A DNA stretch of 64,000 nucleotides, taken from CAUZIR01 sp965250195. Its GTDB lineage: Bacteria; Chloroflexota; Dehalococcoidia; Lucifugimonadales; UBA2962. The notes beneath the pieces were generated by a model. It was not told where the DNA came from. It searched no databases and saw nothing but the letters and a program-made list of their open reading frames with translations. Each line of letters begins with the position of its first letter. Positions within the stretch are counted from its first letter, which is position 1. Shown here in pieces: positions 1 through 8,417 of this stretch. The stretch spans positions 496,001-560,000 of the forward strand of contig OZ252295.1 in assembly GCA_965250195.1 (NCBI GenBank). Direction: 5' to 3'. The position numbers were made by a program, and so were the translations under genes.

Positions 1-849
1 CTGAAGGCCACGATCCTGGCATCGGGATTGTCGGTTTCCGAACTGGTCTCGACAGCCTGGGCGTCGGCGTCAACGTTCCGTGGCACCGACAAGCGCGGTG
101 GGGCGAACGGCGCCCGCATACGCCTTGCTCCGCAGAAGGACTGGGAAGTGAACAACCCGGCCGAGCTGGGCAAGGTTTTGCAGACACTGGAGCGGATACA
201 GACAGAGTTCAACAATTCGCAGACTGGTGGGAAGAAGATCTCTCTCGCTGACTTGATCGTCCTAGCTGGGTGCGTAGGGGTCGAGCGGGCTGCGAAGGGC
301 TTCGTGCAAGACGTGCACGTCCCATTCACGCCGGGACGCACGGACGCGTCGCAGGAGTGGACCGACGTGGAGTCGTTTGCGGTGCTCGAACCCGCCGCAG
401 ACGGGTTCCGCAACTACCTCCGAGCCGGGCACAAAAAAGCGGAGGAGCTCCTGGTGGAGTCGGCAAACCTGCTGACGCTGACCGCTCCCGAGATGACGGT
501 GCTCGTTGGCGGCATGCGCGTCCTGAGTGCGAACGTCGGGCAGTCTAAAAACGGCGTCTTCACGGAGCGGCCTGGGACGTTGACCAATGATTTCTTTGTG
601 AACCTGCTCGACATGAACACCGAATGGCAGACGTCCTCCACATCCGACGACGTGTTCGAGGGGCGCGATCGCGGTACCGGTGATCTCAAGTGGACGGGCA
701 CCAGGGTCGACCTGGTCTTCGGTTCGAACTCCGAACTCCGAGCCGTCGCGGAACTTTACGCAAGTGAAGACTCACAGCAGAAGTTTGTGCGTGACTTTGT
801 GGCTGCTTGGGTCAAGGTCATGAACGTTGATCGCTTCGACCTTGCCTGA
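1..849 (+). CDS. katG: Catalase-peroxidase KatG, C-terminal part (5' end outside window)
   Basis: Bifunctional haem catalase/peroxidase that destroys hydrogen peroxide in the cytoplasm. The frame is open from base 1, so about 282 C-terminal residues are seen and the catalytic N-terminal domain lies upstream. The segment RGGANGARIRLAPQKDWEV and the later TPGRTDASQEWTDVESF are diagnostic of the KatG C-terminal domain. Full KatG is about 720-740 residues. The gene ends with TGA at 847-849, and a tmRNA-like repeat and a hairpin terminator follow, so katG marks the edge of the accessory island. An internal TTG at 28 is not a real start. Confidence 0.95.
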   Translation: MKATILASGLSVSELVSTAWASASTFRGTDKRGGANGARIRLAPQKDWEVNNPAELGKVLQTLERIQTEFNNSQTGGKKISLADLIVLAGCVGVERAAKGFVQDVHVPFTPGRTDASQEWTDVESFAVLEPAADGFRNYLRAGHKKAEELLVESANLLTLTAPEMTVLVGGMRVLSANVGQSKNGVFTERPGTLTNDFFVNLLDMNTEWQTSSTSDDVFEGRDRGTGDLKWTGTRVDLVFGSNSELRAVAELYASEDSQQKFVRDFVAAWVKVMNVDRFDLA

Positions 850-974
850 TCTCATAGCTGGGCTACCGGCCTCCTGCACCTGAAACAGTCCTACCGGTCT
901 ACCCCGTCCCAGTAGCGCTGGAACTAACAAAGCGAGTCGTACGAATATCGGGGGCGGGTCACCGAGTACACAAG

Positions 975-1015
975 CCGTGTTAAAGGAGTAGTTCGACCCT
1001 CCCCCGTCTCCACCA
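975..1015 (+). repeat. tmRNA/tRNA 3'-end-like repeat, copy A (putative att site)
   Basis: About 40 bases containing a T-loop-like GTTCGACC and ending GTCTCCACCA, as in the 3' end of a tmRNA or tRNA with encoded CCA. No matching 5' acceptor strand or cloverleaf lies upstream, so it is not a complete RNA gene. Related copies lie at 27801-27840 and 60502-60539 in the same orientation and at 38482-38521 inverted. Integration next to an RNA 3' end leaves such duplicates, so this is read as an attachment-site remnant. Confidence 0.65.
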
Positions 1016-1023
1016 GAAACACG

Positions 1024-1056
1024 AAATGCCCTTAGCCAGATTGGCTGAGGGCATTT
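1024..1056 (+). terminator. Hairpin terminator
   Basis: AAATGCCCTTAGCCA pairs with TGGCTGAGGGCATTT across a 3-base loop, a near-perfect 15-bp stem followed by GTTCTTG. It lies downstream of katG and directly after repeat copy A. Confidence 0.7.
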
Positions 1057-1280
1057 GTTCTTGTAATGGGCTTGGTTTGGCCTGGTCGATCTCCACCGAA
1101 AGCACGACTGCGTTGCGGGCGGGTTTGAGTTCAACTGCCCCATTATTGTTGCTGACCTGGGGGTTGGGACACTTGATACGAGACCTCCCCTATTTTTCTG
1201 TCGGCCAGTTCAGGACCTCTAACTTGAGAGGGCGGTCTTAGAGTGGATGTTCGGTGAAATGGCGTGGTGACCCCACGCAG

Positions 1281-1316
1281 AAAGGCCCCGGCGGGTTCGC
1301 CGGGGCCTTTCGTTTT
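1281..1316 (+). terminator. Rho-independent terminator
   Basis: AAAGGCCCCGGCG and CGCCGGGGCCTTT form a perfect 13-bp stem with a GGTT loop followed by CGTTTT. The T-rich tail is on the + strand. The hairpin also lies just beyond the end of the minus-strand restriction operon and may separate the two units. Confidence 0.85.
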
Positions 1317-1350
1317 CTGGTGGATTCAGTCGGTTTGGTTGGTGATCGGC

Positions 1351-1485
1351 CTATAAAGCCATGCCTCGCTCAACCATTTTTTGGATCTGCGTGCCAGTAT
1401 CCAAATCAAGCACCTGATCACCGAGTTCTGTGAGGCGAGCCATCAGGAGACATGCCCGCTTCTCTTGGGAAAACACATCAGTCAT
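1351..1485 (-). CDS. Small 44-aa protein coupled to the GHKL restriction gene
   Basis: An unrecognised 44-residue frame starting MTDVFSQEKRACLLMARLTE and ending ERGMAL. Its ATG (1483-1485) overlaps the TGA stop of the upstream GHKL/nuclease gene as ATGA, the usual arrangement for translational coupling, which is the main reason to call it. It is hydrophilic and likely helical, with no signal peptide or membrane segment. It is the last gene of the minus-strand restriction operon. A small accessory or regulatory role is possible but not shown. Confidence 0.5.
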   Translation of the reverse strand: MTDVFSQEKRACLLMARLTELGDQVLDLDTGTQIQKMVERGMAL

Positions 1486-3588
1486 TCTGCGGACTCGTCC
1501 CCGTCGAACTTCATGTCTTGCGGCCCGACACCCTCGACCCGGCGCTCTGGCCCACGGTAGGTCGAGCCCGTCTTTAGCACTTCTCTAGTAGAGAGGACTT
1601 CACTTTCTGCTAATGCGAAATCTCCATGCCTGACGTCGGCGTCAAGCAATGCCCTGTGTCTCGCGTAATGGCGTTTGCTTTTCTGAAACACTGTATTCCA
1701 GTGGCGCAACTCCCGATCTTCACTCTTCTCCCAAAGGGCTTCGAGGTCATCGGAAACATTCAGCGTCCCGCCATAGATCAAGACCATAAAGATGTCTGGA
1801 TGAGCCCGAGACAATAGCTCTTTGTATTTTTCCAGCCGTTGGAGTTCTGGGTATTCCACAGGATGATTGGACCGTTTTATTTCAACAATAACTAGAGATT
1901 GCTGGTCGGACAGTGCGAGAAAGTCGTAACGCCCCCTGTCACCCCCGGCCAGATCCTCATCGCCCCATTCCCTCAGTTGCGTTGTCATCGCTTTTTCTTC
2001 AGCGAATACCTGCCAGTCGGGGTTCAAGAGCCAAGGGAATCGAGCGATTGCGTCATGAAGATTGTCGTCGCCAACATGCGGGGCAGTTTCTGGAGCCGCC
2101 GTGACCAACATGACCTCAAAGTGATCAATTATGTTCTGGCGCCCCTCTATCACCTCCAGGATCGCCCTACTCTCGAGGACTCGCCAATCGCTCAAACGCC
2201 TGACAAACTCGGCGAACCGATCCGGATCGTCGTCTTCGGCTACTTCCCGGATGTCCTTAATCACATCGTGAAAGTTCTGGAACTCGAAAGCCCTGACCAG
2301 CGAACTTGCTAGAGCTTTCGTTTCCTCAAGTACCTCGTTGTCCCTGAGGCCAAGAATGCCGAGGAACTTTTCAATTTCTTTCCGCGCTGGCTTATCTAGG
2401 CGTTCGACCCTGGCGTTGATGTCCTCATCTTCTAGGACGAGCCGTACCGTCTGTGCACCCTTGAAATCCCGGCACTCACTTAGCACTCGGCGAGACTTTG
2501 CCTCGCCCCAGTCCTTCAAGCTGAAAGACGATTCATCCTCCCAGTCAATTTCTTGTCGGTCCGTTGAGACGACATCGGAGTCGTCGTCCGCGCCAGCGTC
2601 GAGGTAGTCAGCCTCTATATCACCGATGACGTAGCGGGTCGAGTGCTGACCAGATGCCGTCGTTTCAACGTCGAAGAAAAACGGAGGCGCTTGCGCCACC
2701 TTGCCGTTAACCAGAATCGAAAATCCCTTGAGGTCTCGGTTCTTGATCACGTTCGTCGCGAAGCCGTACCAATATTTAATGACGTGGCCGTCGGGGAGGG
2801 TCTCCTCCTCGAGCGAGTCGCCCTCGGGGAACCTTAAATCGAGTGGCGGGGTGGGGTCTGGAAGAGGCTTGGCGTTCACCTCAATTTGCATTCGGCCCTG
2901 GATTGACCGGCTGAATCGCCTCGCGAGGGCGACCTTTAAGTTCTCAGGATTTATGGCAGATTTGTGCTTTAAACCGCTTAGGACGACTTGGGTTCCACTC
3001 ACCCAATCATTCGGCGGGGTTGTTGATACCCATTCAATAAGGACTTCGGGGGCCTCGTTGTCTTCCGCTTTCAATTTGTCGACATCGAGTGTGAAGCTTA
3101 TGGCTTCTGTTGAACGCCATGTGGTGACAGTCATAACCTTGCCGAGCCCAAATCCAGCGAGCTTGCCGATCCCTTTTCTGCCCATGACCCGGCGGGTAGG
3201 GATTGGGTCCTGATCGGCACCGTCATCGGTGGGTTCTGGTGCATCCTCGGGCGCTTCCACCTCTAGCTTTCCGTCGCCCTCCCCGTCAGGGTCGTTTCGC
3301 CGATTTCTCCCAAGTACAAGGTATTCGTCTCGTATTTCTGCGAACGACATGCCCCGACCGCGATCGAGAATTACGATCTCACTTGTGGCACGGTCGTAGT
3401 CCCGCTCCGCGGGAACCGTTATTTGTACTAACGACGAACCGGCATCCCAAGAGTTGGCGACGAGCTCGGCTATTGCGGCCTCTCGCCGCTTGTACATCTG
3501 CACGCCGAAGTGACTTAGAGTCCGCCCAAGAACCTTGAACGTGAGGCGTCCGGTTGTTTTTTTTGGCAGGGGCTGTTGCTGTGGTCAC
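1482..3588 (-). CDS. GHKL ATPase-nuclease restriction protein, frameshifted near the start
   Basis: HSP90/MutL-type (GHKL) ATPase fused to a nuclease, like the HgiDII/BbrUII restriction enzymes. Visible motifs are the N box ELVANSWDA, G1 DRGRGM and G2 GRKGIGKLAGFGLG. In the C-terminal third, YDFLAL...VIVEIKR fits a PD-(D/E)XK nuclease. The long frame begins at GTG 3503, but conserved sequence reading RLTFKVLGRTLSHFGV lies upstream in the same frame, and the natural start appears to be GTG 3588, ten bases after the methyltransferase stop, with AGGTAGGTGA before it. The two frames join if one base is removed from an eight-T run (3557-3564, + strand). As written the protein is broken. Its partner is the adjacent C5 methyltransferase. 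Confidence 0.85.
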
Positions 3589-3598
3589 TGGAGTTCAC

Positions 3599-4664
3599 CT
3601 ACCTCTTGGGAAGTATGGCCCGGTCAAGATGACGTCTGATTTGAAGGGCGTGCCGGCGGACAAATTCTGGTGGAATGGCGTTCCCGACAAGTTGCGCAGC
3701 CGAGAATTTCCCGCGCGACAGAGAGAACTTGTAGCGGCGGGGGAACCCTTGGAGAATTGCGGCTTCGCGGATCGTTATCGCACGATCTTGGTCTGGGTGG
3801 AGAAATCGCCCTTTGGAGGGGTTGACGCAGCCACCCGTGATTGTAGGCGCGACGTCCTCCCAGCGCATACGACCGTACACGTCCTTGAAACCGTCGGAGC
3901 GCCGGTGGCACGGCAGTTGGAGGCTATCATCCAAATCGGTGCGACTGCCCCCGTCCTTGGGGATCAATTTGATGAGAGCTTTTATTCGTTCCGAGCGGTT
4001 CTCCGTGAGATTGTGGAGCGGATCTCTGCTGTGCCCAGGTTGAGGCAGATCGCCAATGGCTTCACGAACAGTTCTTTTTCGTGGTCCCTTGCGGCCGAAC
4101 GGGATGGTATCGCCTCGACCCGCTGTTACCACCAATCTGCGCCGACGCTGGGGAACGCCATAGTCGGCGGTGTTGAGAACTCGATGCTGTGTTTGGTAGC
4201 CCATTTGGCTCAACTCGCTGAGAAAGAGCCGTAGGCGGAAGTCCCGTGCCAGCGCGGGTACGTTTTCTAGCAAAATCGCCTTGGGTTGAAAATGCCGGAC
4301 GTATTTCAGGAACTCAAAGAGCAATTCATTTCTGGGGTCGTTGACCTCTTGGTGCCCGTTGAGGGTGCGAAGTGTCGAAAATCCTTCGCAGGGGGGGGCA
4401 ACCAGCCAATAGATCGAGGTCACCTGGCTGGAGTGCGAGGCCGCGGGCCACTGTACTTGGCTGCAGCCGCGCAATATCCCGCCGCCAGACCTTTACGTCC
4501 TTATGATTTGAGCGATATGTGGCGGCCGCGAGACGGTCCAATTCGACCGCACCAATTACGTCGAAACCAGCCCGTTTTAACCCCAGAGTCAAGCCACCGC
4601 TGCCTGAAAATAGGTCGATGGCCTTGAGACTTGAGCGATTGTAGCTGTGGGAGGCGGAACCCAT
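3599..4664 (-). CDS. DNA cytosine-C5 methyltransferase, frameshifted at motif IV
   Basis: Dcm-type methyltransferase transferring a methyl group from SAM to C5 of cytosine; presumed to protect the host from the neighbouring GHKL nuclease. Motif I is DLFSGSGG, motif IV GCPPC, motif VI LLENVPAL, motif VIII VPQRRRRL, motif IX REAAILQGFPRRY and motif X QLVGNAIPPEF. Two frames cover it (4664-4326 and 4474-3599). They join inside GCPPC if one base is removed from an eight-G run (4391-4398, + strand), which separates the catalytic Cys from the N-terminus. Intact length would be about 355 residues, normal for the family. Recognition sequence cannot be read from the protein; relatives of this ATPase/MTase pair include GTCGAC enzymes. 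Confidence 0.85.
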
Positions 4665-4692
4665 TAAATCAATTTACCAACTATTCTGGCGA

Positions 4693-4918
4693 TTAGAGCG
4701 ATCTTGTGGCCCATTTGTCCAGGGCCGCGGCTAGGCTTGCGCTCCACATGGTCAATTCATAAGACGACCCGTAGATAGAGACGGCATGCCGCAGGAGTCT
4801 AGCGGAATCGCTGATATATGTCCCCGGAGGGCATGATATTAGACACTCGGCCTGCCAGAATTGTCCTGCTCCCACTAACTATTTTTTCGACGAGTGCTGC
4901 TATTTCCTCTCGCATCAT
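4693..4918 (-). CDS. Small protein upstream of the methyltransferase, probably frameshifted
   Basis: Unrecognised. Reading from ATG 4918 gives MMREEIAALVEKIVSGSRT, then a stop. Removing one base from the four-C run at 4822-4825 (+ strand) continues it into the neighbouring frame ending ALDKWATRSL, about 74 residues. Both halves look protein-like and the joined product is mostly helical. It lies 28 bases upstream of the methyltransferase on the same strand, so it may be the first gene of that operon, in the place where controller proteins often sit, though no helix-turn-helix is evident. The call depends on the same +1 homopolymer pattern seen in its neighbours. Confidence 0.35.
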
Positions 4919-5017
4919 GGGTTTATCCAGAGAAGGACGGTCATAGTTTTTACGTGGCACCTAAACGGGCCGCCTAGGTTTGAGGCGGTCATGGATTCGT
5001 CCACCACGCCAGCGTGA

Positions 5018-6553
5018 TCACCGCCCTGCAGATTCGGTGTTCGCTAGGATGGGTGGCCAGATCGACGTAGAGCCGCGCTCCACCGCTATGTCGAATAGTG
5101 CCCTGAACGCCGCCTTGGGTTGGAAGCCAACCACGCCCTTCTTCTCGATGGTGTCGACGTAGACCGCGTCCAGCATCGCAGTGAGCAGCAACCGCCGCTC
5201 ACCCATTTCCGCCTGGTCCCACAGTCCCGGCAGGTCCTCCAGCAGCTTCCCAGCCTCGGCGGCAGCGTCAACGGCTGGAGCCACCAGCGTCGCGAGTTGG
5301 TCTTTGAGCAGCTTCAGCCGCCGCCGATATTCCTTTTCGACTAGTGCTCCGTCAGCGTAGGCCTGCCCTACCCGCTTAAGCTCCCGTTCGGTCTTCGTAC
5401 GCTCCTTAGTGATTCTCTTCGCCTCATCGGCCACGTGGATCTGAGCCAGCACCCGGTCCAACCATGCGTCCGGCAATACCAGCGACGTGACCATCGCCTC
5501 GACTTGCTCATCGACGACCTCGCACCGGATCGCCTTACCGTCCGCTGGGCAATCGGTCGTCGATCGTGAACGGGCCTGCTCACGGTAGTACCGGTTGCCG
5601 TTCCGGTACGTCTGAGACCAGAGAGGCATCCGGCACTGGTGGCACCTGATCAATCCTTTGAGCAGGTATTCGCGTTCTGGCCTGGCCTGCAAAGTCTCGC
5701 TCCTTCCGGAGTTTCGGCTCGCTGCGATCTGCACCGCCTGGAATACGTCCCCCGTTACGACGCCCCTGTGGGCACCCTTGCGGACTTGATCACGGTGCCT
5801 GACATTGCCGACGTAGAAGGGGTTGTGGAGGATCCCGCGGACCGAAGCGGCCGTGAACAACCTGGGGGCGGTCTCACCGCGTCGATTGCGGGTGCGAAAC
5901 CCATTGCGGTTCATCCACTTGGCCAGCTGCACCATGCTGGTTGTACCGGTCGCGTACTCTCGGAATAGGTGCTCCACTGCCCTGGCCTCTCTGGGCACCT
6001 TGTGGACGCCACCCCGGTGTTTCGGCTCACACGGCTTCCTCCGGCCCTTCTTGGGCGGGTGGCACAACTGGTAGCCAAACGGCACGCTACCCAGGTGCAG
6101 GCCCTTCCTCGCCCTCTCGTCGATACCCTTTTTGGTGTGCGTTGAAAGGGCCCCGGAGTAGAACTCTGCAAAGGCTCCCAGCATCTGAGCAACCAGCCTG
6201 CCCTGGTAGTTGGACCAGTCGATGTTCTCTGTGATGGAGACCAGTCCGACTCCGTTGTCGGACAGTTGGGTGACCGTCTCCATGAGGACCTTCATGTTGC
6301 GGGCCCAGCGATCCAGCGTGTGGACCACGACCACTTGGAAGTCGTCCCCGGCCGAGTCGCCCATCAACTGTTGGAGCACCGGGCGCTTGGCAACGTCGTT
6401 GTTGTGGGCGCTTTTACCCTCTTCCCGGTAGACGCGGATGGGCTCCCAACCCCGAGACTTACATAGCTCGCCAAACAACCGCTCCTGGGCGTCGAGGGAG
6501 TGGCCATCGACCTGGGACGAGTCGCTGACCCGGATGTAGGCGACTGCCTTCAC
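5018..6553 (-). CDS. Large serine recombinase (site-specific integrase)
   Basis: Cuts and rejoins DNA through a serine-DNA intermediate to integrate or excise an element. The N-terminal resolvase domain begins AYIRVSDSSQVDGHSLDAQE with the catalytic Ser at about residue 10, followed by Arg-rich HTLDRWARN. Then come a recombinase domain and a zinc ribbon (CHQCRMPLW plus two later Cys, about residues 310-350), then a charged coiled coil. At 511 residues it is normal for large serine recombinases. GTG start at 6553. It is the last gene of an overlapping operon (mom, parB-like, zinc ribbon, small ORF) and is likely co-expressed with it. It is the only intact recombinase in the window. Confidence 0.93.
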   Translation of the reverse strand: MKAVAYIRVSDSSQVDGHSLDAQERLFGELCKSRGWEPIRVYREEGKSAHNNDVAKRPVLQQLMGDSAGDDFQVVVVHTLDRWARNMKVLMETVTQLSDNGVGLVSITENIDWSNYQGRLVAQMLGAFAEFYSGALSTHTKKGIDERARKGLHLGSVPFGYQLCHPPKKGRRKPCEPKHRGGVHKVPREARAVEHLFREYATGTTSMVQLAKWMNRNGFRTRNRRGETAPRLFTAASVRGILHNPFYVGNVRHRDQVRKGAHRGVVTGDVFQAVQIAASRNSGRSETLQARPEREYLLKGLIRCHQCRMPLWSQTYRNGNRYYREQARSRSTTDCPADGKAIRCEVVDEQVEAMVTSLVLPDAWLDRVLAQIHVADEAKRITKERTKTERELKRVGQAYADGALVEKEYRRRLKLLKDQLATLVAPAVDAAAEAGKLLEDLPGLWDQAEMGERRLLLTAMLDAVYVDTIEKKGVVGFQPKAAFRALFDIAVERGSTSIWPPILANTESAGR

Positions 6554-6557
6554 GTAA

Positions 6558-6767
6558 TCAGTCCCCGGCGTTCCTGCGAGCCACGGAGATTACGATCTCG
6601 GCGAGGGTATCGATTAGCCTCTGCACGGCGATGTCATCGAGTTCAGGGGTTGTAGGTACACCGTCATTTGTGGCCGCACACTGTATACGCACGGGTATAC
6701 AGGTCAACCCCTCGACCGATCCGCCAGAGCCGTTAGTCGACGCGGCCGCCCTACCCTCCTCAATCAT
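6558..6767 (-). CDS. Small 69-aa protein preceding the recombinase
   Basis: Unrecognised. Its ATG (6765-6767) overlaps the stop of the zinc-ribbon gene, and it ends 4 bases before the recombinase start, so it looks translationally coupled on both sides. The C-terminal half (TPELDDIAVQRLIDTLAEIV) is predicted helical and resembles short accessory proteins found before serine recombinases. The N-terminal half is Gly/Ser-rich, and its coding DNA contains the palindrome TGTATAC-N6-GTATACA (6682-6701), so the functional start may be further downstream. Likely role: accessory to recombination, by position only. Confidence 0.5.
   Translation of the reverse strand: MIEEGRAAASTNGSGGSVEGLTCIPVRIQCAATNDGVPTTPELDDIAVQRLIDTLAEIVISVARRNAGD
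6682..6701. promoter_or_regulatory. Inverted repeat TGTATAC-N6-GTATACA (operator candidate 1)
   Basis: Perfect 7-base inverted repeat with a 6-base spacer, inside the small ORF just upstream of the recombinase. The same half-sites occur with an 8-base spacer at 10097-10118 and 15487-15508, upstream of the two ATPase genes. Shared use by genes of one element suggests a common DNA-binding regulator. Confidence 0.55.
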
Positions 6768-6942
6768 CGGTACTCGCCGCAGCGATGACCTCGTCGACGA
6801 AGGGCTTGTGGTTAATAAAGCCTCGGAAATGTCGACCGTCCTTCGGGCACGCCAACATGAAGTGTCTTTTGCTCTTCTTGCTCATGACCGGGCTCAATAC
6901 CAGATCGCGTTGGCAAACTGGGCATCCCACGGGTTTGTTCAT
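6760..6942 (-). CDS. Small zinc-ribbon protein
   Basis: A 60-residue protein starting MNKPVGCPVCQRDLVLSPVM, with CPVC near the N-terminus and a later ACPKDGRHFRGFI. These Cys and His residues suggest a single small metal-binding ribbon of the kind common in phages and mobile elements. Its ATG overlaps the ParB-like gene's stop (ATGA) and its own stop overlaps the next start, so it is firmly within the recombinase operon. Partner and function are unknown; nucleic-acid binding is likely. Confidence 0.65.
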   Translation of the reverse strand: MNKPVGCPVCQRDLVLSPVMSKKSKRHFMLACPKDGRHFRGFINHKPFVDEVIAAASTDD

Positions 6943-7577
6943 GATCGAACCTCCGTATCCAAAAATCGACTACACAGATAAAAAAGAGCGTTGCCTTTGG
7001 CATTTGGGTTGCCGCCGGTGTCTCCGACAGGCAGGTCGGCGGGCACTCGATCCAGGGCGCTCTTGACCACGACTAGCTGCTCAGGCGTCAACTGGAACGT
7101 CATGTGGCGGAGCTTCGCCCGGCGTCGGGTTTCCCAACCTGCCAGGTGAACGTCCAGTCCAATCGACCCCAGCTCCGACAAGGACGACAGTGCCTCGGCG
7201 GACTCAGGGAGCAGGGCCATAACTTCCTCGGCCGACATATGGCGTAGCAGTTCCCGCAGCAAGCTCGCCTTGGCCGCTGGGTCGTCTTCGCCCTGGATCG
7301 CGTTCATGGCTTGGGCCAAGAGGCGGGCGTCGGTGTCGTCCACGTCGGCGACCACACAGGGCGCGGTCTCGGCCCCGTCGGACTGCAACGCACGAAGGCG
7401 CTGGTTGCCTGCCAGTACCTCGTACCGCCCATCTCCGATTGGCCTGACAACGAGGTTTTCTACAACTCCGAAACGTCGGACGCTGGCAAGCAAACGGTCT
7501 TCCATGGCCGAGTCCATTTCGTTCGGGTTGAAGGGTGCGTGGACTAGAGACACGATGGGCAGATCGACGACGTTCAT
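6939..7577 (-). CDS. ParB-N domain (ParB/Srx-like) protein
   Basis: A 212-residue protein whose first ~100 residues are a ParB N-terminal domain: LVHAPFNPNEMD, then VRPIGDGRYEVLAGNQRLRAL, matching the conserved G-x-R-R-x-x-A loop. The rest is a helical region followed by HMTFQLTPEQLVVVKSALD. There is no clear ParB HTH and no ParA nearby, so it is more like phage/island ParB-fold proteins, which can be nucleotide-dependent clamps or nucleases, than a partition protein. Its start overlaps the mom-like gene by 4 bases. ParB-fold genes often sit next to Mom-type modification genes in phages, as here. Confidence 0.8.
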   Translation of the reverse strand: MNVVDLPIVSLVHAPFNPNEMDSAMEDRLLASVRRFGVVENLVVRPIGDGRYEVLAGNQRLRALQSDGAETAPCVVADVDDTDARLLAQAMNAIQGEDDPAAKASLLRELLRHMSAEEVMALLPESAEALSSLSELGSIGLDVHLAGWETRRRAKLRHMTFQLTPEQLVVVKSALDRVPADLPVGDTGGNPNAKGNALFYLCSRFLDTEVRS

Positions 7578-8347
7578 TCGGGTTCCTCTTTCTTCGGATA
7601 CGGCAGGGTCGGCACCGTCAACTGCGATGTGACGGTGGGGTCGAGCGGATAGACATACCGGTGCTTACCTGGGTTGGTAATAGTGGTGACGTCCAGTCCG
7701 GCTTTGCGGAGATACGCGACTGAATGCGTGCCGTAGGCGTGACCGACCGTTCTGGAATGGCGCAGCACGCCGTCTCCCAGGTCCAGGGAGGTCGATTCTT
7801 GGGTAACGCCGGTGTACAGCCAGTTAGAGGCCTGATAGATCGTCCCGACGTGACCTTGAACTGGGTCCGCATAAGTAACGACCATGCGCAGCGACGTGTT
7901 CCGTTTCAGTTGTGCAAGGGCAATTCCGAGGACCCTGCTTTCTGATCTTGTTGGGAGGGCGTCGGAAAGCCAGAACCGGGTCAATGCGAATACATCAAAT
8001 GGGTCGAGACCATTGGCCAAATGACTCGCGTTGATCGGCCCGACACCAAATGTCAGGACGCCGACTAGTTGGTCGGAGAACCACACTCCGAGCGCCAACT
8101 GTGTGCCGCCGGCCATGGAGTGGAGATAGTGATACGACTCGAGGAGCCTTCGGGCCAGCTTGAAGGGGATCTGGATCAGTCGGAGAGATCGGATCGCCGG
8201 GGTCGGAATCGAACCGCCGTCTCCCTGCTGGAAGGCAGGATATGTTGCCGCTACACCACCGGCGAGCAATGTCTCTGCAGGCTTGACCCTAGTCGGATCG
8301 CCCGCATCTGGAAGTCGTAGATCCATTTGGAAGTCCATAAATCCCAT
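7574..8347 (-). CDS. Mom-like DNA modification protein (GNAT fold)
   Basis: Related to phage Mu Mom, a GNAT-fold enzyme that adds a methylcarbamoyl group to adenine in DNA and so blocks many restriction enzymes. Diagnostic segments are LLESYHYLHSMAGGTQLALG, GVLTFGVGP and TYADPVQGHVGTIYQASNWL; the ADP-x-GH-GxIYQA-NW pattern is typical of Mom. The conserved domain starts near residue 55. The preceding residues are encoded across a tRNA-like sequence (8193-8265), so the true start may lie downstream of 8347. First gene of the overlapping operon ending in the recombinase. It fits an anti-restriction role on an element that also sits among restriction systems. Confidence 0.8.
   Translation of the reverse strand: MGFMDFQMDLRLPDAGDPTRVKPAETLLAGGVAATYPAFQQGDGGSIPTPAIRSLRLIQIPFKLARRLLESYHYLHSMAGGTQLALGVWFSDQLVGVLTFGVGPINASHLANGLDPFDVFALTRFWLSDALPTRSESRVLGIALAQLKRNTSLRMVVTYADPVQGHVGTIYQASNWLYTGVTQESTSLDLGDGVLRHSRTVGHAYGTHSVAYLRKAGLDVTTITNPGKHRYVYPLDPTVTSQLTVPTLPYPKKEEPE
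8193..8265 (-). tRNA. tRNA-Gly(TCC)-like sequence, probably degenerate
   Basis: On the minus strand the sequence reads like a glycine tRNA: a GC-rich acceptor (TCGCCGG with CCGGCGA), D-arm GTGT...ACAT, anticodon arm CCTGC-CTTCCA-GCAGG with TCC, and T-arm GGCGG-TTCGATT-CCGAC. Two defects stand out: the anticodon loop has 6 (or 8) bases instead of 7, and the acceptor/T-stem register is off by one base. It may be a pseudo-tRNA, an element-borne variant or a remnant target site. It lies inside the open frame upstream of the Mom domain. Confidence 0.45.
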
Positions 8348-8370
8348 ATGAGCATAGGAAGTGCGAGTTT

Positions 8371-8401
8371 TTTACAAATCTGTGAGAAGTTTGGGTATAA
8401 T
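8371..8401 (+). promoter_or_regulatory. Sigma-70-type promoter for the 8418 gene
   Basis: TTTACA/TTACAA (8371-8377) and a consensus TATAAT (8396-8401) with an 18-19-base spacer. The ATG at 8418 is only 16 bases beyond the -10 box, so the transcript would be nearly leaderless. It points away from the divergent mom operon. Confidence 0.65.
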
Positions 8402-8417
8402 TTGGAACGATTGAGCT

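Larger units (their letters stand above)
850..1350. other. Non-coding junction between katG and the island
   Basis: About 500 bases with no convincing gene. It holds a tmRNA/tRNA-3'-end-like repeat (975-1015) and two strong hairpins (1024-1056 and 1281-1316). Short open frames across it have no family features or ribosome site. Confidence 0.7.

Noticed and set aside
970..1020. A complete tRNA or tmRNA gene at repeat copy A (and B, C, D)
   Set aside because: The 3' end looks right, but no pairing 5' acceptor or other arms occur upstream at any copy. Called repeats / att remnants instead.
4286..4627. + strand open frames across the C5 methyltransferase
   Set aside because: Shadows of the methyltransferase, whose motifs I to X are all on the minus strand.
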